From Trichosporon coremiiforme (lineage: Eukaryota; Basidiomycota; Tremellomycetes; Trichosporonales; Trichosporonaceae), in the NCBI GenBank assembly GCA_039545355.1, contig BCJJ01000039.1, positions 45,051 through 109,050 of the forward strand: a DNA stretch of 64,000 bases, written 5' to 3'. Positions 12,145-23,058 of this stretch are shown here, piece after piece. The notes beneath the pieces were generated by a model, which did not search any database, was not told where the DNA came from, and saw only the letters and a list, made by a program, of their open reading frames with translations. Both the position numbers and the translations under genes were made by a program. How positions within the stretch are numbered: the first letter of the stretch is position 1; each line of letters opens with the position of its first letter.

Positions 12145-12938
12145 CGTGTTCGCTCTCTGTGCTGATTCTGAACTGCGTTGAAGCTCGAAACAAGTTGAAA
12201 TAGAGGGGAGTTGTACTGTACGAGTGTTGGAATGCAGCTTTGAAATCCTCGATAAATGAGGCCCTCCCAAGCTGGACGCCGGTCTCATCGTGCCCAAAGC
12301 AGTACGCTGAGTCGATCACGGTCCATCTACGCGGACGATGACTTCCAAGCGCGATTCATTGCAACGGAACCTTTAGCAGCATTGGCTGCAATGCCATACA
12401 GCCTTTGGCCCCGCCTCAAATGTCGAACATTCCGCGTCGATCACAGACACCCCTTGAATCTGTAACCTCGGGTCATGTGCCACCACCTTGATAAGTGCCA
12501 TGTGGGGAGCGTGCTTGACCTGCTCTCCTACGGACAATTAGCCACCTATTGCTCTCGTCACTGCTCTGGTGCCGGCGAGAGGTAATGCCGCTTGCTGAGT
12601 TGATATGAAGTCCCAGGTTGCTGTGCTGCAATGCAGGGCCTCCGCATTCCGCTAATTACATGATCAGCGACGGAACGAGGCCGCAACGGAGTATCGAGTG
12701 TTGGTGATCGTCAGGACGTTCCTTGCGAACTTTGCTGCCCCGGCAGTGGAGCGATCCTTAGTCCGAGCTCCACACTGGCGTCGTGGTCGGACGGCGCACG
12801 GAGTCACCTGACGGCCACTCCGCACAGCAGATGCAAAGCTGATGACCTGCTTGTACGGCGATCGCTCCCATCTGCAGAGCACATGTTTTCGGTCTTAACA
12901 ACAGGCAGAGCTGATCGCCACCCGGACAACGAACGTCC
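12145..12938. other. Intergenic within the array
   Basis: Spacer between array genes 3 and 4; no gene supported. Confidence 0.4.
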
Positions 12939-12945
12939 ATATAAG
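12939..12945 (+). promoter_or_regulatory. TATA box of array gene 4
   Basis: ATATAAG inside GTCCATATAAGTGG, 38-44 nt before the ATG. The same 14-mer with one change precedes array gene 5. Confidence 0.65.
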
Positions 12946-12982
12946 TGGGACCTCGCCTCCCATCGTGGAGCCCAACACTAGT

Positions 12983-13699
12983 ATGAACTTCAACATGTTT
13001 AGCTGCCTCATCCTTCTGATCAGTGGGTTGCTGCAGATCTCAGCTGACCATCGTAGCTTTCACATCTACTGTTGCTACGTCCACGGGGCGTGATGTCAGC
13101 CGAAATGACCGTCGCACTCCACTGGACTGGAGTCTGGCACCCCGCAGTCTGACGGGAAGGGACACTGGATCTATTGAGATTGCCGTCCTCGAGCGCATGG
13201 GACCCCAGTTGGGTGGATCGAGTAAGAACTCGTCCGGACAGCTCGACAGCTTAGGCTGGCCGCGGAACTGCTCCGATACCTGTGCATCCTACGCTTCTGT
13301 CATCAAGGAGAAGGGGAACTGTGACAGATACAGCGGTGAAGGCCCCAATGCCACCTGACCCTCAGGCTACAAGATGAACGTCATGGGTCAATGTGCCGTG
13401 AGCCATGCCCACAAGCTACTGAGCTGATCCTCAGAACTTGGACAAGAGCACCCAGTGTTACTATTGCGTGGCGCCGGAAAGGATGGACGAGATGCAGACC
13501 AACGTCTTGAACAATCTCAACACCTGCAAGGCAAACGGAGCTCAAATTCCTGTAAGTGTCTCCTTGGAGCTATAGCTGACTAGTAAAGAACAACGTTGAG
13601 GGCATTGACATGAGCAAGGTGTCGGCAGGGCATCACGTCGCCACGACCTCAGCCACATCGGTTGTGGTCGCGGTGGGCATGCTAGCCCTCCTTGTGTGA
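12983..13699 (+). CDS. Array gene 4: cysteine-module protein with an in-frame TGA
   Basis: Close paralog of gene 3 with the same segments. Exons 12983-13022, 13057-13397, 13435-13551 and 13589-13699 join in frame (203 codons) but codon 13356-13358 is TGA. By alignment with gene 3 (MTCSGTFKI) this TGA stands where a conserved Cys is expected (ATxPSGYKM). Two readings: a nonsense change making a pseudogene, or an extra 30-nt intron at 13336-13365 (GTGAAG ... CTGACCCTCAG) that removes the TGA and keeps the frame, at the cost of that Cys. The candidate is slightly shorter than the 33-36-nt introns seen elsewhere in the array, but its branch-acceptor spacing is typical. The rest (CYYC, CKANGAQIP, MSKVSAGH, hydrophobic tail) is intact. 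Confidence 0.65.
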
Positions 13700-14618
13700 G
13701 GGCGTGAGGAGCCGTAAAGAGCTTCCATACCCATAGCCTGCGCTGCTTAAGGCAGCTGACATACTTACGAACATGCACCGTATACGGATGCTGAGCAGAC
13801 ATGGTTCGCGGTGACGGCGGCTTATCTCAGCCGCTAGCTGCGGATCCCGTCGATCGTCATGTCTACCCTGACAGATCTACAACTGATCGTCAACACATTT
13901 GTTTACTATGGTTGTTTGGCCCTCCATGTATACGCCAGTCTGCGGATTATTTTCGCACGCTCGGAGTCGGGATGTTCCCAGGAGCTGTTCCACGCAGCGG
14001 ACCACAGATAGTAGAAACTTCATGGCTATGTACTGTGATCTGCAGACGTCATACTTGGGGTGGTGTTGAAGAACAGGCTAAACTGATTCAGAGTGCGATG
14101 CTCGCTCGGCTGGGTCGCTTATCTATGGCGGTGCTGATCAAGCCGGCCGATTCGGGAAGTCTCCGATATATCATCGCTTGGCCAACAGAACCAGGTCACC
14201 ACGGAAGCATAATCTGGCAGTGCATCCGTGAATGGGAGCACAGCACGGCGGTGCGGAGAAAGGCTTGCATGTCTCTGTCAGTGATGCGGTGTTCAGGGCG
14301 GACTCTGCACACAAACATGGAGCGGCGAACACAACAGGAGCCCAATCAGCGTTGATACCAACATTATTAGGCATTAAGTCTTGGCAACACTCTGAATACG
14401 GGTCTGTGCACCGGCAAGCTCGGCAAGAGAGTTAGACCCTTCGACTGGGCGGTCACATCCGAATTACCCCGTTCTTGTGCAGCTCAATCCAGCCCTCGGA
14501 CGTCCATTCGTGCACTGACGGGCCACCCCTGTGTTATGGCCTCCTAACGGCTTTGGATACGTCGTCTCAGAGTCGGAGCGTGACACTCTCGTAGAGCGCG
14601 TCGAACAGCCCGCAGTCC
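13700..14618. other. Intergenic within the array
   Basis: Spacer between array genes 4 and 5. A 184-codon open frame (13801-14355) has no family motif, signal peptide or splice structure; I do not call it. Confidence 0.4.
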
Positions 14619-14625
14619 ATATAAG
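14619..14625 (+). promoter_or_regulatory. TATA box of array gene 5
   Basis: ATATAAG inside GTCCATATAAGCGG, 65-71 nt before the ATG, followed by a 20-C homopolymer. Confidence 0.65.
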
Positions 14626-14637
14626 CGGCCGTTAACA

Positions 14638-14657
14638 CCCCCCCCCCCCCCCCCCCC
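14638..14657 (+). repeat. Poly-C homopolymer (20 C)
   Basis: Twenty consecutive C bases between the TATA box and the start codon of array gene 5, probably within or just before its 5' UTR. Length may be affected by sequencing. Confidence 0.9.
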
Positions 14658-14689
14658 AGCCCTCCGCAGATCACCAACACTACAACAAT

Positions 14690-15374
14690 ATGCTGAAGAC
14701 ACTCACCATCACCCTTATCACTGCGGCCAGCGCTATCGCTGTTGCCGTTCCGGCCCTCCAGCCTCATGAGATCCTCATTCGATCTCTACCAGAATTCCCG
14801 GCTGCTTTCGGCTACCATGTCCTCCCACGCCAGGCCGAGTACAACACAGCGACGTCAACCAGCGCCCCTGCGGCTGCGTCGGGCAGCACGTCGTCAGCAG
14901 TCACCTCTACTACGAGCAGTGCGTCAGGAGCTGTCGGCTCGGGGATTTATTCCTCCCAGTTACGGTCAGGATGCGAGGAGACGTGCCAGCCGTGGATTCA
15001 GGTTATCTACGGCAAGGAGTGGCGCGCAGCCGAAGCGACCCGGTCAAGTGCATTCTCAGTGGACGGAGGGGGAGAGGGTCCTCGAATCTTGTGCGAGGTG
15101 AGTACAATGGGCTGGATGGTTCAGCGGAATGCACGCGGAGACTGACCTGCAGAATCTCGACACAGCTTCCACCTGCGGGTTCTGCAATGCCGGTTCTGAG
15201 CACAAGGATGAGATGACGAAGGGAATGCAGGCCATTTACAACGCTTGTAAGAAGCAGTACCGCGTCCCCGACAACGTACAGGGTGTCAGCGGAGCTTGCG
15301 CACGAGCTATCTCGGCCGCTTTTGTTGCTGGTGGGATCGCGGCGGCTCTTCTGGTCCAAACAGCCGGAGTGTAG
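14690..15374 (+). CDS. Array gene 5: secreted GPI-anchored cysteine-module protein
   Basis: Unrecognised family. Exons 14690-15097 and 15153-15374 give 209 aa. Signal peptide MLKTLTITLITAASAIAVAV, then a Ser/Thr/Ala-rich stretch placed before the module, and CEETCQPWIQVIYG ... ILCE | NLDTASTCGFC ... CKKQYRVPDNVQG, ending in a short hydrophobic tail. It belongs to the subgroup with genes 6-8 (PW.Q, then C[GL].C). Unlike gene 6 it lacks the two Cys between the PW motif and the intron, so one disulfide is probably absent. Confidence 0.85.
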
Positions 15375-16378
15375 TAGTTCTGGTGCGGAATAGACTGTTG
15401 GCGCACCGGAGTAATGTGTTGTAGACACTACAGAATCAATGGAAAATACAGCTTGAATGTCAACCTGAATCAGTGGCTTAACAGACTGGATGTAGGGTCC
15501 AAAGGTAGCGGATCGCTGTATGGGGGTGGCAATGAGCTAGTTATGCTTATCGCTTGCTGCGGATCGTCGCAACCGGGATCTGCACTAGGCAGAAGAGTTA
15601 CGTGAGAGAGACAATCAGTCGGCTACCAAGGTATTACGATGGCAGCGCTTCTCTGACTGCGTTCCGACTACGGTGGACGGTCAGCAGCGCCACCGTCCAG
15701 GGCAATGCAGCAAAATTCAGTTACCTTTTACGGCTGGTTCGGTTGCATTGCTTCCGACATTCTTCGCCGAGTCACCGATATCGCTATCCATCCGCAGCAC
15801 CGCTCTCCGGATAGCGTTACGCTGTGCTCGCGGGCTCCGAGCCGGGGCATCCTAGGCTACTCAGGTATGCATAAGTCAGGCTTGTCACTTATCAGTCACT
15901 ATCTGTCCCATTGCACTGCACTCCGGCACCGGCCGATTCGCGGGGCCGACTAACCCGGAAGTGTACGAGCCGAGTAGGCGCAACGAGGCTTGATTTCCTT
16001 GTAAATCAGCTTGTTGACAACTCACCGCAACCCCTTCCATACCCTATGTTAGCCGCTTTCGCGGCGAAGCAGGTCCTATCATCTGAGCTGAGGGGCACCG
16101 GAGAACCCACTCCTTCCAATTGCATGCGCCTCGGATGCGTGCAGAGGTAAAGGGATCAGCGGGCAGAGACTGCAGATGTCGTACTGAGCTCGAGTCGAAG
16201 GGGGGCGGTGGCGTCGGCGGCGTTTGTTGAATACTGCCCTTCTCAACAACTGCAAACAGCCAACGGCTGTTAGCTGTTCTACTGCCTCGGCTTAGTGGAC
16301 CCCGGCCGCCTCGCATTCTGCTGTAGTGGGCGAATCCATGTCGAGGTCTGTTCGCCCATGCCACTCCCCTTGTTCCCC
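15375..16378. other. Intergenic within the array
   Basis: Spacer of 1 kb between array genes 5 and 6; no gene supported. Confidence 0.4.
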
Positions 16379-16387
16379 AATATAGAA
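16379..16387 (+). promoter_or_regulatory. TATA-like box of array gene 6
   Basis: AATATAGAA about 70 nt before the ATG at 16454. Confidence 0.5.
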
Positions 16388-16453
16388 GGGGAGCGAGCAG
16401 TTGATCATTTTCTTTCCCCTCCATCTCCGCTAACAACGAACTCGAGCATCCAG

Positions 16454-17151
16454 ATGTTTAAGACTGTCATTCTCGCTCTCACCGCCAGCGCCGCCGTGAA
16501 CGCGGCCGCCGTACCGGGCCAGTCGCTTGAGCTCGTTCGGCGCGTTGTACCTGAGGCTTCTGCCGCTGAGAACAACGCGGCCGGCGCGGGCCTGGGCGGC
16601 TTCCCGACCTTGGCGCAGTCCGGATGCGAGGACAAATGCAAGCCCTGGCTGCAGGTTATCAACAGCGACCCCTGCTTCACCTCCGAGACCTGCCCGAACG
16701 ACCAGTTGATGCAGACTGGCAAGCGGATCTGTGAGGTGAGTTTTGTCGGGAGAATTAAGGTCCGTTGTGAATTTGACTGACCATTCAGAACTTGAACAAC
16801 ATCGCTGCCTGCGGATACTGCAATGCTGCAGAGGCCAGGGACGAAGTGGCGGCCGCAATCAAGAAGACCTTCGACGCCTGCCAGGCTGCGTACGGTGTTC
16901 CCGCCAAGCTCCCGGAGGCTCCGGAGGTTAAGCGGGTTGAGACGTCCTCTGTCCAGAGCGTCAAGGCTGCGGAGACTTCCAAGGCGGCGGACACCAAGGA
17001 GTCTCAGACATCGAAGGCGTCTGAGGCACCCAAGGCCTCCGAGTCCGCCAAGGCCGCCGATGCGTCCAAGCAGGAGAAGAGCGGAGCCGTCGCTCGCACT
17101 GCCACTGTTGCGGCTATTGCGGTCGGTTTCGCTGTGGCACTTATGGCTTAA
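16454..17151 (+). CDS. Array gene 6: secreted cysteine-module protein with Lys/Ala/Ser stalk
   Basis: Unrecognised family. Exons 16454-16735 and 16789-17151 give 214 aa. Signal peptide MFKTVILALTASAAVNAAAV; module CEDKCKPWLQVINSDPC, ETC, RICE | NLNNIAACGYC ... CQAAYGVPAKLPE. The module is followed by a low-complexity stalk of repeated KA(S/A)(E/D) units (roughly residues 145-190), then a hydrophobic C-terminus (TVAAIAVGFAVALMA). The charged Lys/Glu/Ala stalk differs from the Ser/Thr stalks of genes 1, 2 and 8. GPI anchoring is inferred from the tail. Confidence 0.85.
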
Positions 17152-17948
17152 GCGTAGAAGGAGGCGGACCGGTCGTCTGCCGATCGATCCGTGACCACCT
17201 CGAACGGATGTCTTGTATCGGAGTCGGAAGATCCATGACGGAATGTATCAGAAGTTGAGTGGTTCCATGGCGCATGTAAGCTGCCTTCCCGTTGACCCCG
17301 GCAAGCATTGGTTAGAAAGGAATCGGAAGCAGTTCCTCGGTCGGCTTCTGGACATCCAACGGCGGACTTCGGACTTGTCTCGAAAGCCGAAAGCTGTACA
17401 CCGCCCGCCGCGATGTCCGTCAATTGCGGACCGACACAGCGTCTCTCGTGACCATCCAGGGCCGCGGTTCCAGCACCCGAGTCAGTGACTGCTCGTGTCC
17501 CACGAGTCCGCATGAAGACCCTCAGCAGGTGCAGAACCAATGGCGCGAGTGACAGCTGAAGACCACCGAGCACCTTTGCTGTAATCAAGGGACGATCTTA
17601 GGCTGCTTCCTGATCTACCGGTATCACACCCTACCCGCCCCAGGCAACACCTGATACGATTGGGACCCCAATTGAAGCCTGCGTAGACGGCATGGGCGTG
17701 ACGTCAGGGATGCCAACGCTCTGTTCCAGCGCGCCGTTGCGGTGCGCTTCTAGATGCCGTTAAGCATGCAACGAGCCTGACACGGGCCGTGCCCCGAGGT
17801 ATGGAATGAAGTGCTGCAATATCGCCTCACCATGCTCCGCGCGCCTCCCCCTCTCCGTCGATCCGACGGAACTGACGGAGCGAGGAAACCGAGCACTCAG
17901 TCTTTGGCACGGCCAGTCAGATGGTTCCCCTGCTGCTGATGCCGAAGG
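17152..17948. other. Intergenic within the array
   Basis: Spacer between array genes 6 and 7; no gene supported. Confidence 0.4.
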
Positions 17949-17955
17949 ATATAAC
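17949..17955 (+). promoter_or_regulatory. TATA box of array gene 7
   Basis: ATATAAC, 46-52 nt before the ATG at 18001. Confidence 0.55.
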
Positions 17956-18000
17956 AGCTCGCTTGGCAGTGTTCTCGGACACCAGTATTGACCAACAAAC

Positions 18001-18651
18001 ATGCAGAAGTCTATCATCTTTGCTCTCAGTGAGTCGGCTCGTGGCCGCGGCGCTGACTCCAGCTCTCGCTTCCACTGGCTTCGCGGCCGTGCTTCAGCGC
18101 GACGACGCTCCCAGCTCGTCGGCTCCCGCCCCCTCAGCCTCTCCCTCAATTCGGCCGCCCGGCATCGTAGAGTTCGGCAACACCTCCACAGTGCCAGACA
18201 AGTGCAAGGACGCGTGCTCACCCTGGCTCCAGACACTCGACAACAACGGCACGTGTCTAAGCTATCTCGATGTCGCATCGAATGGAGACGGTAAGGGTTT
18301 CGACGACGACTACCTGGGCCTGAACTGCAAGAACAAGGAGAGTGGCAAGGTCGCCTCCCTCCAGCTGCTGTGTAATGTGAGTTTGGACCGGCTCGTCCGT
18401 TCGCCGCCGTAAAAAGGAGTCTGTGTGCTAATGCTCAGCACCTCGACCAGTTCTCCTCCTGCGGACACTGCCTCGTCCAGGACGCGCAGCGCAGGGAGCT
18501 CGAAGATGGCATCAAGGTCGTCACGGGCACATGCAACAAGCGGGGAGAGACTATGCCCGCCAACATCGAGGGTGTGAAGAGCAGCGCCAAGGCGCTCAGC
18601 GCCTCTGCCGCTCTTGCCCTCGGAGCGCTCGCCGCACTGGTGCTGTGCTAG
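18001..18651 (+). CDS. Array gene 7: secreted GPI-anchored cysteine-module protein
   Basis: Unrecognised family, shortest member. Exons 18001-18028, 18063-18376 and 18439-18651 give 184 aa. Signal peptide MQKSIIFALTLASTGFAAV is split by a 34-nt intron at the same place as in genes 1, 2, 4 and 8. Module: CKDACSPWLQTLDNNGTC, LNC, LLCN | HLDQFSSCGHC ... CNKRGETMPANIEGV, then a hydrophobic tail. The NIEGV segment matches SIEGV of gene 8 and EVEGL of gene 3, tying the subgroups together. Confidence 0.85.
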
Positions 18652-19333
18652 GCCACGCAAAGGGACATCATATAATCACAGCCACAGCTCAGAAATGTAT
18701 CGATAGTGAAATGAACGCCTCACATGAGCGCACCACTGACCCGCCACTGGCCAGGACTTTGGTGAACCCGATGGTGATGTTTTCATTTTGCATCGCTGTC
18801 CTCCAAATTGGGGAGGCTACGCGATGTTATTGCGTGGACATAGCATAAGCCTCAGAGGCAAACATGCACGTCTTCAGACTCTCAAGGCAACTGCGATCCT
18901 GAATTGCTGGACAGCCACCAACACGCTGTGCCCTCACTCCGACAGTGACGTTATTCCGGTGGAAAGAACAAAAAGAGCCACATGGTGACGTATTGTGACA
19001 CTTGACCGGTTCCGTCGGAAACAACCGGATCGACGCGGAACGGCGATCGCGGCGCCCTTAGACAGCACAGCGGGCTCGGACGACTCAGACGCGGTGCTCG
19101 CCACACGTGGACATCATGTGTGCGCAGCTGCACAGCACTGCGGAACTGATGGTCTACATGTCGGGAGGCGGACAGGCGTAGTAGAAGAATCCGAAAGCCG
19201 TTCTCTCAGCCCGACACCATGTCATGACTATGCTATAACCCGGAGTTCTGCACATATAAACAGATATCATATCTTATGCACGGACTCCACTGACTGGATG
19301 CCCGCGTTCTATTTCACGAAAGTTAAGGAGCGA
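18652..19333. other. Intergenic between convergent array genes 7 and 8
   Basis: 3' flanks of two convergent genes; no gene supported. Confidence 0.4.
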
Positions 19334-20300
19334 CTAAAGCAGCACAAATGCAAGGGCAGCGAACCCTGCAGCTGCAATGCTAACTACCGAGGACGCCGTC
19401 CTCCACTGGCCGGACGTGTTGCCCGACGTGGTGGCAGCCCCGTTGCCCGATGTGGTACCCGACGCGCTACCTGACGATTTGCCTGATGTGCTACCAGACG
19501 TACTGCCCGACGTGTTGTCTGTGGTCTCGCGCAGCGACTTCATGGCAGGGTCAGGGATAGAGTTACCACTCTCCACAACACCCTCGATGCTGTCCTGTGC
19601 TGTCAGTAAAGTGCGGCAAAGCGTACTCACAGGCACATCGAAGCGCCACTCGTTCCTGCACTCATCGTTCAACATCTTAAGACCCTCCTGCACTTCGGCT
19701 TTCCTCTCGGAGCCCCTAATGCAATACAAACAGACAGCGACATAGTCGAGGTTCTGCCGGTCAGTTATTTCTCTCCACTCTCGCAGGACGAAAACGCACC
19801 TCACAGGTGACACGGGCACCGGGAGCCTTGTCGGCCGCGCAGCTCCTTCCGGTGCCGCTGGCAACATCCGAGGGGCTCGATTTGTCCGAGCACTGGCTGT
19901 ACTTGTAAAGCGTCTGGTTCCACTGCGTGCATGGCTCGGCGCAGCGAGGAGGGATTTCACTCAGGTCGGAACCATCAAGGCTGTCCTCGGTTTCGGGGTT
20001 GACGCTGCTGTCGGTCTCTGAATTGACGTTGTTTGTTGAGGCACCCGTCGCAGACGTGAGGGTCGCACTGGATTCGACGAGGTCTGATGCGGGAGTTGAA
20101 GAGCTGTCTTCAACACTCGTTGCTCCGTCGATCTCTTCGCGAGGACAGATGATAGGGCCACCAGCGCGAGTCGACGTTAAGAGCGCGCTGGGAGCAGCGT
20201 CCTGGGCTGCTACCAAGGCTGAGGAGTGTAAGGCGGCTGCTGTCAGAAGAAAGTCCGCCCTCAAGTGCTCACCTAAAGCAATAACGAGCGTTCTGATCAT
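19334..20300 (-). CDS. Array gene 8: inverted cysteine-module protein with Thr/Ser-Gly repeat stalk
   Basis: Unrecognised family, the only minus-strand member. Exons 20300-20273, 20239-19800, 19753-19631 and 19594-19334 give 283 aa. Signal peptide MIRTLVIALAAALHSSALVAA; a Ser/Thr/Glu-rich region; module CAEPCTQWNQTLYKYSQC ... VTCE | NLDYVAVCLYC ... CRNEWRFDVP | DSIEGV; then a stalk of about eight (T/S/A)SG(S/T/N/K) units and a hydrophobic tail. PW is replaced by QW. The first intron is 33 nt, a multiple of three without a stop, so retention would insert 11 residues into the signal peptide. Confidence 0.85.
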
Positions 20301-21239
20301 GTTAAACGATAGTGGGTGAGGAGGTTGCAGGAGGTGGGAGGATGAGGAAGACAGAGTGCGCGATCCGTTGCTATTTCTGTGCCTGCATTTAGGAGTCAGT
20401 TGGTGCATCAGAACTGGCGTGAGTTGCAGTGGAAGGCCTCGCTGGAGCGCACGGTGCTCTGGATCCTGCTGGAGAGGGTATATCAGAAGGTGGCGCAAAG
20501 GCTGCACGGATCTTGGAGCCTGGGAGCCGGGTAGTGTTTCAAGGCACTGCTGCAGTGTTTCCTTGGGTCACGGGGTGCTGCGTTGAGGTGCACGGAGACA
20601 TGCTGATAGAACATGGGCTTGGAGGTCAGAGGAGACGAGGAAGATCAGGAAGACGAAGAAGACATGGAGGATGGGGTTGGAAGCGTGCAATGGAGATCCA
20701 GGAAGCCAGTACGCTAATAGGGCAAGGAGTGAAGGCACGTGATCCAGCGGAGGCAAACGCACGTGAAGCTGATCGGCTTCCCGGGAAGACACCGAGGTAT
20801 CCCACGATGGTCCGGCGGGGCATTGAGCGGGGCAGAGTGGAGCCTCCGATTACCCGAAGGTTATGCGAGGCCGATGGTGACGTAATTTCGATCGGCGATC
20901 TAAAACCCATCCTCAAACATCTTCAGAGTCGGTCGGCCACTTCGACCGTCTGGTACATTTGTGTGCAGCGATTTGTTTGCTCGATTTGCAGCTGCGACGA
21001 GGACGGGATCGTCAAGATGTACTGAAGTGCATCTCTATGCGGGTACAATGCTGAATGCTAACTGGTGCCTAGGGTATATCAGATGAAATTACTTCTTCTC
21101 CTTTTTCCTTCTGTTCTCCGTGATGATTTTGTTGATTGTCTCCGAGTTTTATACAGGGATAGACTTCGTTAGGGCATTAAAGACCCCATGGGGAGCAAGA
21201 CAATCGATGCGAGGTGGTTTGAAAGCCGACAAGGCGCCC
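20301..21239. other. Intergenic between array gene 8 and SCOT-1
   Basis: Promoter side of array gene 8; a weak TATA-like GATATACC lies at 20478-20485 on the minus strand, further from its ATG than in the other array genes. No gene supported. Confidence 0.4.
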
Positions 21240-23058
21240 TTAGAAGGTGCCGAGGTTGTCGGCGACCTTGAAGGGAGCACCGGTCTTCTCCTTGATCTCC
21301 TCGAGGGTAACGCCCTCGGCGAGCTCAGTGAGGGTGAGGCCACCGCCGGTCTTGTTCTCGCGGTCGACCTGGAAGACAGCGAGGTCGGTAATGATGGTCG
21401 AAACGACGCCCTTGCCGGTAAGGGGGAGGGAGCACTTGTCAACGATCTTCGAGTTGCCGTACTATACGTTAGCGACCAATTCCGCAGTCTACAACTCCTC
21501 CGTTTCTTCACCAAACGTCTCCAAACTTTGCCTGGAGGTCCCCAGAGAACGTAGAAGGCCTCCAGGATGCATAACTTACCTTATCGCAGTGGTTGGTCAC
21601 ACAGATAATTTTGGTCTTCTCCGGAGCGGAGACGAGGTCCATGGCACCACCCATTCCCTTGACGAGCTTGCCGGGAATCATGAAGTTGGCGAGGTCACCA
21701 GTGGCAGAAACCTCCATGGCGCCGAGGATCGAGACGTCGACGTGGCCACCACGGATCATGGTGAAGGACTCAGACGAGTCGAAGACGGAGGCACCGGGAA
21801 CAAGGGTGACGGTCTCCTTACCGGCGTTGATGACGTCGGCGTCGAGCTCGGCCTTGGTGGGGTAGCGGCCCATACCGAGGATACCGTTCTCGGACTGGAG
21901 CCAGACGTTGACACCATCAGGGACGTAGTTGGCGGCGAGGACGGGGATACCGACACCGAGGTTGCAGTAGTAGCCGTCCTTGAGCTCCTTAGCGGCACGC
22001 TTGGCGATACGGATACGGTTCTCCTGGGACTTGCTCTTGGGGGCCTCGTCCTTGGCGGCCTCGGCGACAGCCTCAGCAGGCTCGGTCAGGGTGACGAGCT
22101 CGATTTTCTTCTGCTCAGTGGCCGGGACGATGCGGTCGACGTAGATACCGGGAAGGTCAATGTCCATGGGGTCGATCTCGCCGATCTCGACGATGTTCTC
22201 AGCCTCGACAAGCGAGTACTTGGCAGCCTTGGCGACAAGGGTACCGAAGGCGCGGGTGGTGTAACGGAAGACACAGTTACCGGCCTTGTCGACCTTCCAG
22301 GCGCGGAAGATGGCGACGTCACCGTGGACAGCGGGCTCGAAGATGTAGCGCTTGCCGTCGAACTCGCGGACCTCCTTCTTGTGGCCGGGAACCTCGACGA
22401 CCTGCTTGCCCTCAGCGTCGGGCTTGGTCCACTTGATGGGGATGTCACCGGTCTCGACAGCGGTGCCGGAACCGGTACGGGTGTAGAAACCAGGCATACC
22501 GGCACCAGCGGCACGGAGACGCTCAGCGATGGTACCCTGGGGGGTGAGCTCAAGAGCGACCTTGCCGCCGATGTAGGCATCCTGGAGGGCCTTGTTGGTG
22601 CCGACATAGGAGAGGATCATCTTCTCGATCTGGCCAGAGAGAACGAGGGGCGAGAGACCACCGGCACCGACATTACCGGCGTTGTTCGAGACGACAGTAA
22701 GGTTCTTGATGTCGGGGCGGTCGACGATGGCCTGGATAAGGGTCTCGGCGGTACCGCAGAGACCGAAACCGGCAGAGAGGATAAGCTGGTTGCCGGTGAT
22801 AACATCCTTGATAGCCTCGGCGGCGTTGGGCCAGACTTTGTTGACAGTGGAGTCGGGGCCGACGTTGGTGCAGGGAGCGAAAGGAGCCGAGTCAAGAGTC
22901 GAGTTCGGGACGGGGGTAGCGGGAACAACGTAGTTGCGGGCAGCGACAGCAAAGGCGGCGCGGGCGACAGAGTTGCGGGCGACCGAGACGCGGGCAACCT
23001 GGGCGCGGGGGAGGGCGCGAGTAGAGGTGCGCGCGGCAGCAGTTCGGAGGGCGAACAT
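21240..23058 (-). CDS. Succinyl-CoA:3-ketoacid CoA-transferase, mitochondrial (SCOT-1)
   Basis: Transfers CoA from succinyl-CoA to acetoacetate or other 3-oxoacids, a step of ketone-body use in the mitochondrial matrix. Exons 23058-21580 and 21461-21240 give 566 aa, near the usual length for the fused two-subunit enzyme. The N-terminus is rich in Arg/Ala/Ser without acids, as in mitochondrial presequences. The A-half carries [45 protein letters not shown]; the B-half carries [10 protein letters not shown], whose Glu is the known catalytic residue, and [20 protein letters not shown]. The single intron after the DK codons is at the same position as the last intron of SCOT-2. A long antisense open frame mirrors this gene and is not counted. 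Confidence 0.95.

Noticed and set aside
13356..13358. Selenocysteine at the TGA that replaces a conserved Cys
   Set aside because: A Cys-to-TGA swap is what selenoproteins show, but fungi of this kind lack the machinery as far as known, and the paralog function would be a structural disulfide. Nonsense mutation or a short intron is simpler.
13801..14355. 184-codon plus-strand frame inside the array
   Set aside because: No signal peptide, no cysteine module, no introns; unlike all neighbours.
19377..19745. Plus-strand repeat protein (VLPDV-type repeats)
   Set aside because: Antisense of the SG-repeat stalk of array gene 8.
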